A DNA stretch of 64,000 nucleotides from Rhizobiales bacterium SYSU XM002 (GTDB taxonomy: Bacteria; Pseudomonadota; Alphaproteobacteria; Rhizobiales; Beijerinckiaceae), in NCBI GenBank assembly GCA_009846685.1, contig VWVY01000002.1:1-64000 (forward strand), written 5' to 3'. A program made the translations under genes and the position numbers. A model generated the notes under the pieces. The model did no database searches and had not been told where the DNA came from. It saw only the letters and a list, made by a program, of their open reading frames with translations. This document shows positions 49,858-59,399 of the stretch, piece by piece; the first letter of the stretch is position 1; each line of letters opens with the position of its first letter.

Positions 49858-51133
49858 GCGTGCTCTCCTTCTTGAGGCGGGCAATGCCGCGCGCCGCAAT
49901 ATCGGTGCGGTTGAAACCCTCCGGCCAGCGGATGGCGGCGACGGCGGCATAGGCCCGTTCGCGCGCCTCGAACAGGTCTTTGCCCGTGGCGCAGACGGTG
50001 AGCACACGCCCGCCATTGGCAAGGATGCGGGAGCCGTCCGAGCGGGTGCCGGCGTGGAAGATCGTCGCGCCCGGCAGCGTTCCGGCTTCGTCGAGATTGC
50101 GGATGACGGACCCCTTGTCGTAGTCACCGGGATAACCCTTGGTCGCCATAACAACGCCGACGGCGCTGACCGGTTTCAGCACCACCGAGAGTTTCGCGAG
50201 TTCGCCGCGCGCGACGCCGTCAAGCAGGTCCAGCAGATCGGTTTCGAGCCGAAGCATCAGCACCTGACATTCGGGATCGCCAAAGCGGCAGTTATATTCG
50301 ATCAGCTTCGGGCCCTGATCGCCGATCATCAGCCCGACGAAGAGAATGCCGCGATAGGGCGTCCCGCGCCTCACCATCTCTCGCGCCGTCGGGCAGACGA
50401 TCTCGGCGAGCGTGCGCGCTTCGACCTCGTTGGTCATTACCGGGGCGGGCGAATAGGCGCCCATGCCGCCGGTGTTGGGGCCCTCGTCGTTATCGAAGAC
50501 GCGCTTGTGATCCTGCGCCGAACCGAGCGGCAGCACCGTTTCGCCATCGACGAAGCAGAAGAAACTTGCTTCCTCACCCGTCAACATCTCCTCGATGACG
50601 ATCTTCGCGCCTTTCTCGTTGGCGTAGAGCGACCTTAGCGCGCCCTCGGCCTCGGCGACCGTCATCGCCACGGTGACGCCCTTGCCAGCCATCAGGCCAT
50701 CATACTTCACGACGATCGGCGCACCCTTGGTCTTGACGTAGGCGACGGCGGCGGCTTCGTCGGTGAAGGTCGCGTAGGCGGCGGTCGGAACCTTCGCGGC
50801 ATCGCAGATCGACTTGGTGAAATCCTTCGAGCCTTCGAGCTGTGCGGCGGCTTTCGAGGGGCCGAAAACGCGGATGCCGGCCTCGGTCAGCACATCCGCG
50901 AGGCCATCGACCAGCGGCGCCTCGGGACCGACAACGACGAGGTCGATCGCTTCCTTGCGGCAGAATTCGACGATGGCCGCCGGTTCGCCGACGCTCACCA
51001 GCACGTTCTTGCCAAGCGTTGCTGTGCCCGGATTGCCAGGCGAGATGAAAAGCTGCGTGAGGCGCGGGCTTTTCGCGATGGCATGGGCGAGGGCGTGTTC
51101 GCGTCCGCCATTGCCGATCAGCAGCACTCTCAT
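49850..51133 (-). CDS. purD: Phosphoribosylamine--glycine ligase
   Basis: PurD makes glycinamide ribonucleotide, step two of purine synthesis. The 427-residue ATP-grasp protein begins [19 protein letters not shown]. It has [55 protein letters not shown] and [14 protein letters not shown], all in the usual order and length. It heads a minus-strand run with the dehalogenase-like and patatin genes, which overlap. It is divergent from xseA. Confidence 0.97.
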   Translation of the reverse strand: MRVLLIGNGGREHALAHAIAKSPRLTQLFISPGNPGTATLGKNVLVSVGEPAAIVEFCRKEAIDLVVVGPEAPLVDGLADVLTEAGIRVFGPSKAAAQLEGSKDFTKSICDAAKVPTAAYATFTDEAAAVAYVKTKGAPIVVKYDGLMAGKGVTVAMTVAEAEGALRSLYANEKGAKIVIEEMLTGEEASFFCFVDGETVLPLGSAQDHKRVFDNDEGPNTGGMGAYSPAPVMTNEVEARTLAEIVCPTAREMVRRGTPYRGILFVGLMIGDQGPKLIEYNCRFGDPECQVLMLRLETDLLDLLDGVARGELAKLSVVLKPVSAVGVVMATKGYPGDYDKGSVIRNLDEAGTLPGATIFHAGTRSDGSRILANGGRVLTVCATGKDLFEARERAYAAVAAIRWPEGFNRTDIAARGIARLKKESTHG

Positions 51134-51232
51134 CGCCCAGCTCCCGTTCTCAACATCTCTCTCGCGGGCACGAAGCCAGCGAACGGTGAGCGATGTAGCA
51201 TCCCCGCGCGCCGATCTCTACATTGGGAAAGC

Positions 51233-52822
51233 ATGAACGATCAGGTTTCCAACACGCCCGAACTCTCGGTCTCCGAACTCGCCGGTGCCCTTAAGCGCAC
51301 CATCGAGGATGCCTTCGGCCATGTCCGCCTGCGCGGCGAGATTTCCGGCTATCGCGGCCCGCATTCCTCGGGTCACGTCTATTTCTCGTTGAAGGACCAG
51401 AACGCCAAGATCGACGCCGTGATCTGGAAGGGCGTGTTCTCGCGTATCAAATTCCGTCCCGAGGACGGGCTCGAAGTGATCGCGACCGGGCGAATCACGA
51501 CCTTTCCCGGCAAGTCGAGCTACCAGATCATCATCGAGCAGATGGAGCCCGCTGGCGTCGGCGCGCTGATGGCACTGCTGGAGGAGCGACGGAAAAAGCT
51601 GCAGGCTGAGGGTGTTTTCGATTCCTCGCGGAAGCGCACGCTGCCCTACCTGCCGCGCGTCATCGGTATCGTCACCTCGCCGACCGGGGCGGTGATTCGC
51701 GATATCATCCATCGATTGACCGATCGCTTCCCGCGCGAGGTTCTCGTCTGGCCGGTGCGGGTGCAGGGCGACGGCAGTGCCGAAGAGGTCGCGGCAGCGA
51801 TCCGCGGCTTCAACGCGATCTCGGAAGACGACGACAATCTGCCGCGCCCGGATGTGCTGATCGTGGCGCGCGGTGGTGGCTCGCTCGAGGACCTCTGGAG
51901 CTTCAACGAGGAGATCGTGGTGCGCGCTGCCGCCGGAAGCGCGATCCCGCTCGTCTCCGCCATCGGCCACGAGACAGACTGGACGTTGCTCGATCTCGTG
52001 GCCGACGTCCGCGCGCCGACCCCGACCGCCGCCGCCGAAATGGTCGTGCCGGTGCGTGGCGAGCTCCTCGCCGATATCCGCGATCAGGCGGCGCGGCTTG
52101 CCGGCACCATCACAAGGCTTCAGGAGCGGCGACGGCGCGATCTCGCCAACCTCGCCCGCGCGCTGCCATCTGCCGAACGCGCGCTTGAGGGACCCCGTCA
52201 GCGGCTTGATCGGGCCGGGCTGCGGGCACAATCGGTGCTGCGCGGCGCGCTCGACCGACGCCATCGCGGCCTTGCGATGCTCGCGAACCGGCTCGCGGGC
52301 CAGAGCCCGGCGGCGCGGCTCGCCCGCAACCGCGAGAAACTGCGCCTCATCGGCGCACGGCTGCATCCCCTCACGGACAGACGCCGGATCGTCGAGGCAC
52401 AGGCGCTCACCCAACTCGCCCAGCGCCTTCTTCGCGCAATGACGGGGCGGATCGCGCTCGAAAAGCGCGATGCGGCCCGCCACCGCGGCGATCTCGACAA
52501 GCTGGCCTCCCGTCTGGCGCGCGCCCGCGACCTGCGGATGGAGAAAGGGAAGCAGCGCCTTCAGGCCGCGGGCACGCTGCTCGGTTCGCTCAGCTACCGC
52601 AGTGTTTTGCGGCGGGGCTATGCCGTCGTGCGCGATACGGAGGGACATGTCATCTCACGCCTTGCGCAAATCGAACCCGCGCAGGCCCTGCGGATCGAGC
52701 TTGGTGACGGCGCGTTCTCGGCGCGGGCGGAGGGCGACACACCTGAGGCACCGCGCCCGGTGCCCGCGCGTCCGTCAAAAACCCCGCCGCGTGGCGATGG
52801 CGGGCAGGGAACGCTCTTTTGA
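51233..52822 (+). CDS. xseA: Exodeoxyribonuclease VII large subunit
   Basis: XseA and XseB form the bidirectional single-strand exonuclease VII. The 529-residue protein has an OB-fold (GEISGYRGPHSSGHVYFSLKD), the catalytic VIGIVTSPTGAVIRDIIH, and the DVLIVARGGGSLEDLWSFNEE block. A long helical coiled-coil region and a C-terminal GSLSYRSVLRRGYAVVRD follow. GGGAAA precedes ATG 51233. The small subunit xseB is not in this window. A DUF2093 gene follows on the same strand. Confidence 0.96.
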   Translation: MNDQVSNTPELSVSELAGALKRTIEDAFGHVRLRGEISGYRGPHSSGHVYFSLKDQNAKIDAVIWKGVFSRIKFRPEDGLEVIATGRITTFPGKSSYQIIIEQMEPAGVGALMALLEERRKKLQAEGVFDSSRKRTLPYLPRVIGIVTSPTGAVIRDIIHRLTDRFPREVLVWPVRVQGDGSAEEVAAAIRGFNAISEDDDNLPRPDVLIVARGGGSLEDLWSFNEEIVVRAAAGSAIPLVSAIGHETDWTLLDLVADVRAPTPTAAAEMVVPVRGELLADIRDQAARLAGTITRLQERRRRDLANLARALPSAERALEGPRQRLDRAGLRAQSVLRGALDRRHRGLAMLANRLAGQSPAARLARNREKLRLIGARLHPLTDRRRIVEAQALTQLAQRLLRAMTGRIALEKRDAARHRGDLDKLASRLARARDLRMEKGKQRLQAAGTLLGSLSYRSVLRRGYAVVRDTEGHVISRLAQIEPAQALRIELGDGAFSARAEGDTPEAPRPVPARPSKTPPRGDGGQGTLF

Positions 52823-52885
52823 CGGCAAGCGCTTGTTGTGGCCCACCGGATCGCCTAGATGTCCGGCAGGAGACAGGACGACGCC

Positions 52886-53119
52886 ATGATCAAGATGCCC
52901 ACGAGCTTCGCCAACCCCAGTCTCGGCACTGAGGCCGTGCTCGAATATTCGAACAGCGATTATCGGATCGTGCGGCAGGGAACGTTCGTGCGCTGCGCCG
53001 TGACCGGCCAGCCGATCCCGCTCGACGATCTGCATTACTGGAACGCGGAAACGCAGGAAGCCTATGCGAGCCCCGAGGCCGCGCTTCAGCGGCTGCGTGC
53101 GGCCTCAAGCGCGCGATAG
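52886..53119 (+). CDS. DUF2093 domain protein
   Basis: This 77-residue protein has the DUF2093 core: LEYSNSDYRIVRQGTFVRCAVTGQPIPLDDLHYWNAETQEAY as successive segments. That is a short zinc-ribbon-like family of alphaproteobacteria whose function is unknown. One Cys (VRCAVTG) and several aromatic residues are conserved. ATG 52886 has AGGA nine bases upstream and fits family length. Its last 34 bp overlap the convergent lpxK gene, which is conserved synteny in the group. Confidence 0.92.
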   Translation: MIKMPTSFANPSLGTEAVLEYSNSDYRIVRQGTFVRCAVTGQPIPLDDLHYWNAETQEAYASPEAALQRLRAASSAR

Positions 53120-54075
53120 ACGGCCTCGAACAGCGCTTCGTCCACCGTGAGGCGGATCGGCAGAACAAGGCTCGCGGTTGCTAGCTTCTCCAGCATCGAG
53201 GAGCCGGTGAGGCGAACATGATCCTTTTCGGTCGTCACCAGCTTCGCGCCAGTTGATGCAGCGCGCGCCAGCAGCGCTTGGGCTTCCGCATCGGCGAAGG
53301 TGTGATGATCGGCGAAGTCGATCCGCTCGATGACGCGGGCGCCGCAGGCTTCGAGGCTGCGCTGAAACTTCTCCGGCAGCGCGATGCCGCAGAAGGCGAT
53401 GACGTTTGTTCCGGCGAGATGTTCACCCTGCGGCATGATCTGCGCGGAGAGAACCGGCTTCCGTTCGCCGATCCGTTTGGCAATGCCGGTCCCGTCCTCG
53501 CCGATCACCAGCACCAGATCCGAGAAAGGCAATTGCGCTTCGAAGGGCGCGCGCAGTGGTCCGGCAGGGATAACCCGCCCATTGCCGAGCCCCGCCGCGC
53601 CATCGACCACGGCGATCGAGAGATCTTTCGTAAGCGCCGGGTTCTGGAGCGCATCGTCGAGGATGAGGCAGGTCGCACCCTCGGCAATTGCGAGCCGGGC
53701 ACCTGCCGCCCGGTCTCGCGCGACATAGGCCGGCGCAAGACGGGCCAGCAGAAGTGGCTCGTCGCCGGTTTCCCGTGCCTGATCGTGCGCCGGATCGACC
53801 CGGTGTGGGCCTTTCAAGGTGCCGCCATAACCGCGCGAGACGAAGGCGGGCCGCTCGCCGTGCTCAAGAAGCGCTCGGGCGATGGCCAGTGCTGTCGGCG
53901 TCTTGCCGGCACCCCCGGCCGTGAAATTACCGACGGAAATGATCGGCACCGGCGCGCGCCAACCGGACCGGGCCATGCGCTGGTGCGTCAGGGCGCCGTA
54001 AATCGCGCTTGCCGGCCAGAGCAGGGGCGCGAGCCAGAACGGCGTGGGCCGGGACCAGAAGGCGGGCGCTCGCAT
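53086..54075 (-). CDS. lpxK: Tetraacyldisaccharide 4'-kinase
   Basis: LpxK phosphorylates the lipid A disaccharide at the 4' position, at the inner membrane. The 329-residue protein has an N-terminal membrane-associated helix (FWLAPLLWPASAIYGAL), Walker A TAGGAGKTPTA near residue 55, then SRGYGG, GDEPLLLA and DDALQNPALTKDL. Length is normal. ATG 54075 overlaps the waaA stop by one base. It is the last gene of the minus-strand envelope block. Confidence 0.96.
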   Translation of the reverse strand: MRAPAFWSRPTPFWLAPLLWPASAIYGALTHQRMARSGWRAPVPIISVGNFTAGGAGKTPTALAIARALLEHGERPAFVSRGYGGTLKGPHRVDPAHDQARETGDEPLLLARLAPAYVARDRAAGARLAIAEGATCLILDDALQNPALTKDLSIAVVDGAAGLGNGRVIPAGPLRAPFEAQLPFSDLVLVIGEDGTGIAKRIGERKPVLSAQIMPQGEHLAGTNVIAFCGIALPEKFQRSLEACGARVIERIDFADHHTFADAEAQALLARAASTGAKLVTTEKDHVRLTGSSMLEKLATASLVLPIRLTVDEALFEAVYRALEAARSR

Positions 54076-55382
54076 CAGGTGCGTTTTTCCTCGCGTTGCG
54101 GGAGCCAATCCTGCAACAGGCGGAGGGTCGCGTCGAGCGCGCCTTCGTTTTCCCGGGCGATGCGCGCCGCGTTCGCGCGCATGGTCTCGCGCCGGGCCGG
54201 ATCGGCGATCAGACGGGCGGCAGCCTCGCCGAGCGTGGCTGGATCGTCGATGGCAACGGCCGCCTCTTCCCGATCGAGAACCGCGAAGATGTCGCGGAAG
54301 TTGGCGACCTCCGGCCCGTGCAGGATCGGCGTGCCGAGTTTCGCCGGCTCGATCGGGTTATGCCCGCCGACCGGTACCAGCGACCCGCCAATGAAGGCAA
54401 CGGTCGCGAGCGAGTAGAACAGCCCCAGTTCGCCCAGCGTGTCGGCAAGATAGAGCGTCGAGAGATCGTCCGGCACCTCGCCGCGACTTCGGACGACAGG
54501 CATGATCCCGCCCGCGCGGCACAGGGCCTCGATTTCGGCGCCGCGCGCGGGATGGCGGGGAACCAGGATCGTCAGCAGCTCGGGTTCGTGCTCGCGGATC
54601 CGGGCGGCGGTCTCAAGCACCTGTTCCTCCTCGCCCGGATGCGTGCTCGCCGCGAGAAAAATGGGCCGTCGACCGATCGCCCTTTCGAGCGCGAACAGCG
54701 CCTCGCCATCGACCGGCAACGGCGCGACATCGAATTTCAGGTTGCCGGACGTGACAGCCGGGGCGCCGAGGCCTGCATAGCGCGCGCAGTCCTCGCGGCT
54801 CTGGGCGAGGCAGAACGAGAGGCCGGACAACAGCGCGCGGGCGAGCCCGCCGAAGTGTTGCCAGCGCCGCGCAGACCGCTCTGACAGACGGCCGTTGACA
54901 ATGCCGAACGGAATGCCCCTTTCGCGGCAGGCGAGCATCAGGTTCGGCCAGAGTTCGGATTCGCAAAAGACCACGAGATCTGGCCGCCAGTGATCGAGAA
55001 ACCGGCGAACCACCGCCGGCAAATCGAGTGGGACGAACTGGTGGATCGCGCCCGGTGGCAGACGCGTGGCGGCGAGTTCGGCGGAGGTGACGGTGCCGGT
55101 CGTCAGCAGCGCGCCATGCCCGGCGCGGGTCAATCGTTCGATCAGCGGAAGGATCGACAGTGTTTCGCCGACGCTCGCGGCATGGACCCAGACAAGCGAT
55201 CCTTCCGGCCGAGTGGCGCCGGCATGACCGAGCTTCTCCGTGAGACGGGTCGGGTGTTCCTTGCCGGCAGCGAGACGGCGGCGCAGCAAGGTCTTCGCGA
55301 AGGGCGTCAACATTCGCCCAGCGAGCCGATAGAGCCGGATCGCGGCGGGAATACGCACAGAAGTCGTGCCGGGCGGCATCAC
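54075..55382 (-). CDS. waaA: 3-deoxy-D-manno-octulosonic acid transferase
   Basis: WaaA (KdtA) attaches Kdo to lipid A. The 435-residue protein has an N-terminal membrane anchor region and GSLVWVHAASVGETLSILPLI near residue 62. TTGTVTSAELAA, FCESELWPNLM and GNLKFDVAPL follow. The donor-site motif VGGHNPIEPAKLGTPILHGPEV is near residue 340. Its start overlaps the upstream DUF374 gene by 4 bp (ATGA), with a second in-frame ATG three bases on. Lipid A genes lpxK and the acyltransferase flank it. Confidence 0.96.
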   Translation of the reverse strand: MMPPGTTSVRIPAAIRLYRLAGRMLTPFAKTLLRRRLAAGKEHPTRLTEKLGHAGATRPEGSLVWVHAASVGETLSILPLIERLTRAGHGALLTTGTVTSAELAATRLPPGAIHQFVPLDLPAVVRRFLDHWRPDLVVFCESELWPNLMLACRERGIPFGIVNGRLSERSARRWQHFGGLARALLSGLSFCLAQSREDCARYAGLGAPAVTSGNLKFDVAPLPVDGEALFALERAIGRRPIFLAASTHPGEEEQVLETAARIREHEPELLTILVPRHPARGAEIEALCRAGGIMPVVRSRGEVPDDLSTLYLADTLGELGLFYSLATVAFIGGSLVPVGGHNPIEPAKLGTPILHGPEVANFRDIFAVLDREEAAVAIDDPATLGEAAARLIADPARRETMRANAARIARENEGALDATLRLLQDWLPQREEKRT

Positions 55383-56149
55383 GCATTCCCCTCATGCGGC
55401 CCTGCTTCTGCCTCTCGCTTCGCACGGGCCAGCCGGACCTTCTCGCGGTTCGCGCCGGGGTCCTGCTGGCCAAAGGCGGCATAGCCGGTGGCGTAGAGCC
55501 GGTCGAGTTCGGCTTCGAGTTCGCGCCGTGCCGCTTCTTTTGCGGCGGCATCGGCGTCACGCGGCACCCAGATCGCCTTGTTCGTGACGATGGCGTAGCG
55601 CCCGAAGGGCAACGCGACGCTTGCCGCATCCCAACTTTTGAAATCGATCCGGCGCGAGCAGACGACCGCAACCGGCAGGATCGGTCTGCCGGAAAGCTGC
55701 GCAAGGGTGATGATACCGTCGCCCGCGACGCGGCTGATCTTCGGAACGTCCGCCGTCATCGAGACATGTTCGCCCTGTTCCAGCAGGCCGAGCAGCGCCC
55801 GGAGCGCCTGGATGCCGCCACGCTTCTTCACCTGATCTTTCCGCTGGGCGCCCGAACCACGCACCACCGACATGCCGAGCAGTTCGGCGGCGTGCGCATT
55901 GATCTCGCCGTCGCCGTGGCGGGAAATCATCACGTAGCAGCGGTCTCCCGGCAGGCGGAAGAACGTCTGCATGAAGTGCTGCCCATGCCAGAACGTGAGG
56001 ATGCCCGGTGCATTGTCGTAGATCAGTGCGCGGGCATTCTCGGGAATGAGGACTTCCCGGCTCGACCAGCGCACGAAGCGCAGGTAACTGGCGAGCAGCC
56101 AGCCGAGCGCGTGCTGCACGAAGCGGGAACTGCCGATCTTGCGGAGCAT
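55379..56149 (-). CDS. DUF374 lysophospholipid acyltransferase-like protein
   Basis: This 256-residue membrane-associated protein is of the LPLAT superfamily, DUF374 branch. It shows an N-terminal hydrophobic helix, ILTFWHGQHFMQTFF (His of the acyltransferase site), and MISRHGDGEINAHAAELLGMSVVRGSG. VSMTADVPKISR and SGRPILPVAVVCSRRIDFKSWD follow. Synteny between waaA and DUF4170 is conserved in Hyphomicrobiales and suggests a role in lipid A or phospholipid acylation. The reaction itself is not proven. ATG 56149 is the first good start after the DUF4170 stop. Confidence 0.93.
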   Translation of the reverse strand: MLRKIGSSRFVQHALGWLLASYLRFVRWSSREVLIPENARALIYDNAPGILTFWHGQHFMQTFFRLPGDRCYVMISRHGDGEINAHAAELLGMSVVRGSGAQRKDQVKKRGGIQALRALLGLLEQGEHVSMTADVPKISRVAGDGIITLAQLSGRPILPVAVVCSRRIDFKSWDAASVALPFGRYAIVTNKAIWVPRDADAAAKEAARRELEAELDRLYATGYAAFGQQDPGANREKVRLARAKREAEAGPHEGNA

Positions 56150-56165
56150 CAGCGGCGGGCGCGTG

Positions 56166-56405
56166 TCACGCCTGCGTCTCGGGATCGAGCAGGCGGTGCA
56201 TGTGCACGATGAAGTAACGCATCTGCGCGTTGTCGACCGTCGCCTGCGCCTTGGCTTTCCAGGCTGCACGGGCAGCATCGTAGTTCGGATAGATGCCCAC
56301 GATGTCGAGCCTGTTCAGGTCGCGGAAGGTAATGCCGTTGATGTCTTCAAGCTCGCCGCCGAAGACGAGGTGGAGAAGCTGCTTGTTGCCGGGTTCGTTG
56401 GGCAT
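56166..56405 (-). CDS. DUF4170 domain protein
   Basis: This 79-residue protein matches DUF4170 along its full length: LHLVFGGELEDINGITFRDL, DIVGIYPNYDAARAAWKAKAQ, and VDNAQMRYFIVHMHRLLDPE. The family is small, alphaproteobacterial and of unknown function, and is almost always found in this lipid A neighbourhood. AGGATC lies before the ATG. It is probably cotranscribed with the acyltransferase gene 16 bp downstream. Confidence 0.94.
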   Translation of the reverse strand: MPNEPGNKQLLHLVFGGELEDINGITFRDLNRLDIVGIYPNYDAARAAWKAKAQATVDNAQMRYFIVHMHRLLDPETQA

Positions 56406-56499
56406 GGTGACAGATCCTGACTGTGCAAATATCGACGCCGCAAGCCCTTTTTGAATCGCCTGTCGTCGCCGGGAAAATGGCTGCGGCTTCGTTTCCCGA

Positions 56500-57318
56500 T
56501 CACGCGGGGTTCGTCAAGTGCGAATGCGGTTCGCCGTCAAGGAGACCCGCCGTCCGCAGGAGCGTTTCCGAAGCTGCGACCAGCGGCGGTTGTTCGCCGC
56601 CGGCCAGTGCGTAGCGGGGTGTTTGTCCCGATATCGTCAGCAGGCGTGCGCCGGCCTCGCGCAGGATGCAATCGGAGGCGACGATGTCCCAGTCGTGCCC
56701 GCCGGCCCGCGCAAGCGCGAAATCCGCCTTGCCGTCGAGCGGGGCCAGCACGCGATGCGCCAGTGCCGGAATGCCGCTGACGTGCCGGAAGGCAAGACCG
56801 GTCTTGCGGATGAAGGCATCGAGCGCGACGCGCGGGCCGGTGATGGAGAACGGCTGCCCGTTTTCCTCCGCCGCGCTTAGGTGAATACCATTGCGAAAGG
56901 CGCCGCCGCCGCGGAAGGCCGAGAACGTCGTGTCCGTCGCCGGAATATGCACCACGCCGGCAACCGGCTCGCCCTCGACAAGAACGCCGATCACATTGCA
57001 CCAGGCACGGCCGCCATCGGCGAAATCGCGGGTCCCGTCGATGGGATCAATGACGAAGGCAGAGTGGGCGTGCGGGTTCCAGCTGTCGGCGCGCTCCTCG
57101 GAATGCACAGGCAGGGGGGCAAGGCCGGGCAATGCGTCGTTCAGAAAGACATCGACCGCGAGATCGGCGCTCGTCACCGGCGAACCGCCGTCCTTCCAGC
57201 TGATCGTCGCGTGGGTGAGTTGGTCCGGGCGGTAATCGCGTAGCGCGATCATCCCCGCCTCGCGCGCGATGCGGACGAGGCCCTCGTGGAGGCGGGCAAG
57301 GTCGATATCCGGGGTCAT
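56500..57318 (-). CDS. cysQ: 3'(2'),5'-bisphosphate nucleotidase / inositol monophosphatase family protein
   Basis: This 272-residue Mg-dependent phosphatase has SWKDGGSPVTSADLAVD and the metal-binding HSEERADSW. The signature DPIDGTRDFADGG is present, and ARAGGHDWDIVASDCILREAGA carries the second metal ligand. The best fit is CysQ, which removes 3'-phosphate from PAP; histidinol- or inositol-phosphatase activity cannot be excluded. ATG 57318 is chosen. It precedes DUF4170 in the conserved Hyphomicrobiales order and follows the MAPEG gene by 7 bp. Confidence 0.88.
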   Translation of the reverse strand: MTPDIDLARLHEGLVRIAREAGMIALRDYRPDQLTHATISWKDGGSPVTSADLAVDVFLNDALPGLAPLPVHSEERADSWNPHAHSAFVIDPIDGTRDFADGGRAWCNVIGVLVEGEPVAGVVHIPATDTTFSAFRGGGAFRNGIHLSAAEENGQPFSITGPRVALDAFIRKTGLAFRHVSGIPALAHRVLAPLDGKADFALARAGGHDWDIVASDCILREAGARLLTISGQTPRYALAGGEQPPLVAASETLLRTAGLLDGEPHSHLTNPA

Positions 57319-57325
57319 GAACCGG

Positions 57326-57745
57326 TCATTTCCAAGCGAGCACGAGGAGGGAGACGGCACCGATCGTCAGCGCGGTGAAGGTCAGCACCATGCCAGCCTG
57401 TCGCGGCCAGCTCGGTCCACTGGTGCGCGAAAGGCCAACCGCGTGCAACACACGCCCGGTCAACCCGGTCAGGCCGACGGCATGGACAAGTCCCTCGCCG
57501 GCGCCGAGCAGGGCGAGGCCGATGAGAAGGAGGCCGAGAAACGGCGCGTATTCGCTGAAGTTCCCATGCGCACGGATGCGCCGCGCCAGCATGCGGTTCT
57601 CGCCATCGCCGAGCGCGACTTTCGCGGCATAGCGCCCGAGAATGACCCGCACGGCCAGGATGACCGACATCAGCGCCAAAACCGCGACATAACTCAGCGC
57701 GAAGGAGAGGGCGTTTGTCGCTGCGATCTGCACAACCTTTTCCAT
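57326..57745 (-). CDS. MAPEG-family integral membrane protein
   Basis: This 139-residue protein has four transmembrane helices and the MAPEG signature around RMLARRIRAHGNFSEYAPFLGLLLIGLALLGA (successive segments near residues 51-82). Family members conjugate glutathione or reduce lipid peroxides, but many bacterial copies are untested. It is the first gene of the cysQ-DUF4170-DUF374-waaA-lpxK run and is separated from cysQ by only 7 bp. Confidence 0.92.
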   Translation of the reverse strand: MEKVVQIAATNALSFALSYVAVLALMSVILAVRVILGRYAAKVALGDGENRMLARRIRAHGNFSEYAPFLGLLLIGLALLGAGEGLVHAVGLTGLTGRVLHAVGLSRTSGPSWPRQAGMVLTFTALTIGAVSLLVLAWK

Positions 57746-57960
57746 GAAGCACCTTTCCGGCGTTGTTCATCCTGACAGGAAATGTCGCGCGGCGGTTCGA
57801 TCGAGATTGGGTCTCGCTTTTGCGCGGGCAATTCCTAGATTAGGGATAACCTGCATCGGCCCCCCGCCGTTCCTTAAGCGATCTTCCGGAAGAAACCAAT
57901 GAGCCACGCGATACCGCCGGCAAGCGGATCACACCATCTGTCATTCTGGCGACCGCTGGC

Positions 57961-59334
57961 ATGAACGCGCCTGACAAGACCCCGCTTCAGGCCCGCTTCA
58001 CGCGCGGCTCGACGATGAAGCACGTCATCGAAATGACCGTGACCGGCACGATCGGCCTGATCGCGATTTTCGTCGTGGACTTCCTGTCCCTGTTCTATGT
58101 CTCGCGGCTCGACGATGACCGGCTGACGGCGGGCGTCGGCTATGCGACGACCGTGCTGTTCATTGCCGTATCGGTCAACATCGGCTCGATGATTGCGGGT
58201 ACGGCGATTGTCTCGCGGGCCATCGGCGCGGGCGACATGGCCGGTGCACGGCGGTTCGCGGCCAGCGCGCTGTCGATCGCGATGCTCGTGGGGGCAGCGG
58301 TTTCGCTCCTCCTGTTCCTCGCGCTGCCGACGATCCTTTCGTCCATCGGCGCTGCGGCGGTGCCGAGCGAGATCGCTGCGCGGTTCCTGATGATCACGCT
58401 GCCTGCGAATGTCCTGATGGCGGCGGGCATGATGTTTTCGGGCTTCCTGCGTGCGGTCGGCGACGCGCGCCGGGCGATGCAGGTCACGCTGTTCGGTGGC
58501 TTGGTCACAGCAGTCCTTGATCCGCTGCTGATCTTCGGCCTCGGGCTCGGCACCGACGGCGCAGCGATCGCCACCGTCGTTTCCCGCCTCGTGTTTACCG
58601 CTGTCGGGTTCAACGGTGCCGTCAGGGTCCATCGCCTGATGCAGATGCCACGCATCGCGGACATGCTGGCGGATGGGGCTGCCTTTTTCCGCATTGCGGT
58701 CCCGGCGATCCTGACCAATGTCGCAACCCCCGTGGGCGGGTTGCTCTACATGCGCATCCTGTCGCCCTTTGGCGCGGAGGCGATCGCGGCCAGCGCGATC
58801 CTCGACCGCCTCGTTCCGCTCGCCTTCGGAGCGCTGTTCGCGTTGTCCGGCGCGATCGGCTCCATCCTCGGGCAGAACCTCGGCGCGGGCCTCTTCGACC
58901 GTCTGCGGCAGGCGCTGCGTGACGCCTTCATTTTCTGTGCGATCTATACGCTGATCGCCTGGGTTCTCTTGGTGCTGTTCCGCAATCAGGTCGTGTGGTT
59001 GTTCAAGGTAGACGGCGCGACGGCGCGTTATGTCGTTTTCTTCTGCCTGTTCGGCGGCCTCGCCTGGGTGTTCGGCGGCCTGACGATGGTGGCCAATGCC
59101 TCGTTCAACAATCTCGGCTTCCCGCTTTATTCCACGGCGTTCAACTGGGGGCGCGCGGTTCTCGGTGCCTTCCCCTTCGCTTTCGTTGGCGCTCAATACT
59201 ACGGCGTCGAAGGTGCGATGGCTGGCCTTGTCGCCGGCAACCTGCTGTTCGGAATCGGGGCGCTGGTCATGGCGTTTCGCGTCATAGACCAGCTCGAAGC
59301 GCAAGCGCTCGGGGAGGGCGAGGCCACCGAATGA
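57961..59334 (+). CDS. MATE-family multidrug/sodium exporter
   Basis: This 457-residue protein has about 12 transmembrane helices in two pseudo-symmetric MATE halves. Typical segments are MTVTGTIGLIAIFVVDFLSLFYVSRL, PANVLMAAGMMFSGFLRAVGDARRAM, DPLLIFGLGLGTDGAAIATV, and GALFALSGAIGSILGQNLGAGLFDR as separate regions. It should export cationic compounds in exchange for sodium or protons. No strong Shine-Dalgarno lies before ATG 57961, and an internal ATG at 58015 is an alternative. It is separated from the divergent MAPEG gene by 215 bp with no other recognisable content. Confidence 0.93.
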   Translation: MNAPDKTPLQARFTRGSTMKHVIEMTVTGTIGLIAIFVVDFLSLFYVSRLDDDRLTAGVGYATTVLFIAVSVNIGSMIAGTAIVSRAIGAGDMAGARRFAASALSIAMLVGAAVSLLLFLALPTILSSIGAAAVPSEIAARFLMITLPANVLMAAGMMFSGFLRAVGDARRAMQVTLFGGLVTAVLDPLLIFGLGLGTDGAAIATVVSRLVFTAVGFNGAVRVHRLMQMPRIADMLADGAAFFRIAVPAILTNVATPVGGLLYMRILSPFGAEAIAASAILDRLVPLAFGALFALSGAIGSILGQNLGAGLFDRLRQALRDAFIFCAIYTLIAWVLLVLFRNQVVWLFKVDGATARYVVFFCLFGGLAWVFGGLTMVANASFNNLGFPLYSTAFNWGRAVLGAFPFAFVGAQYYGVEGAMAGLVAGNLLFGIGALVMAFRVIDQLEAQALGEGEATE

Positions 59335-59399
59335 AGCATTGCCGTGCCGGACCCGAATGGTTAGGTTCAGCAATCGGTAATGCACGAGGGGGCGCCGCC

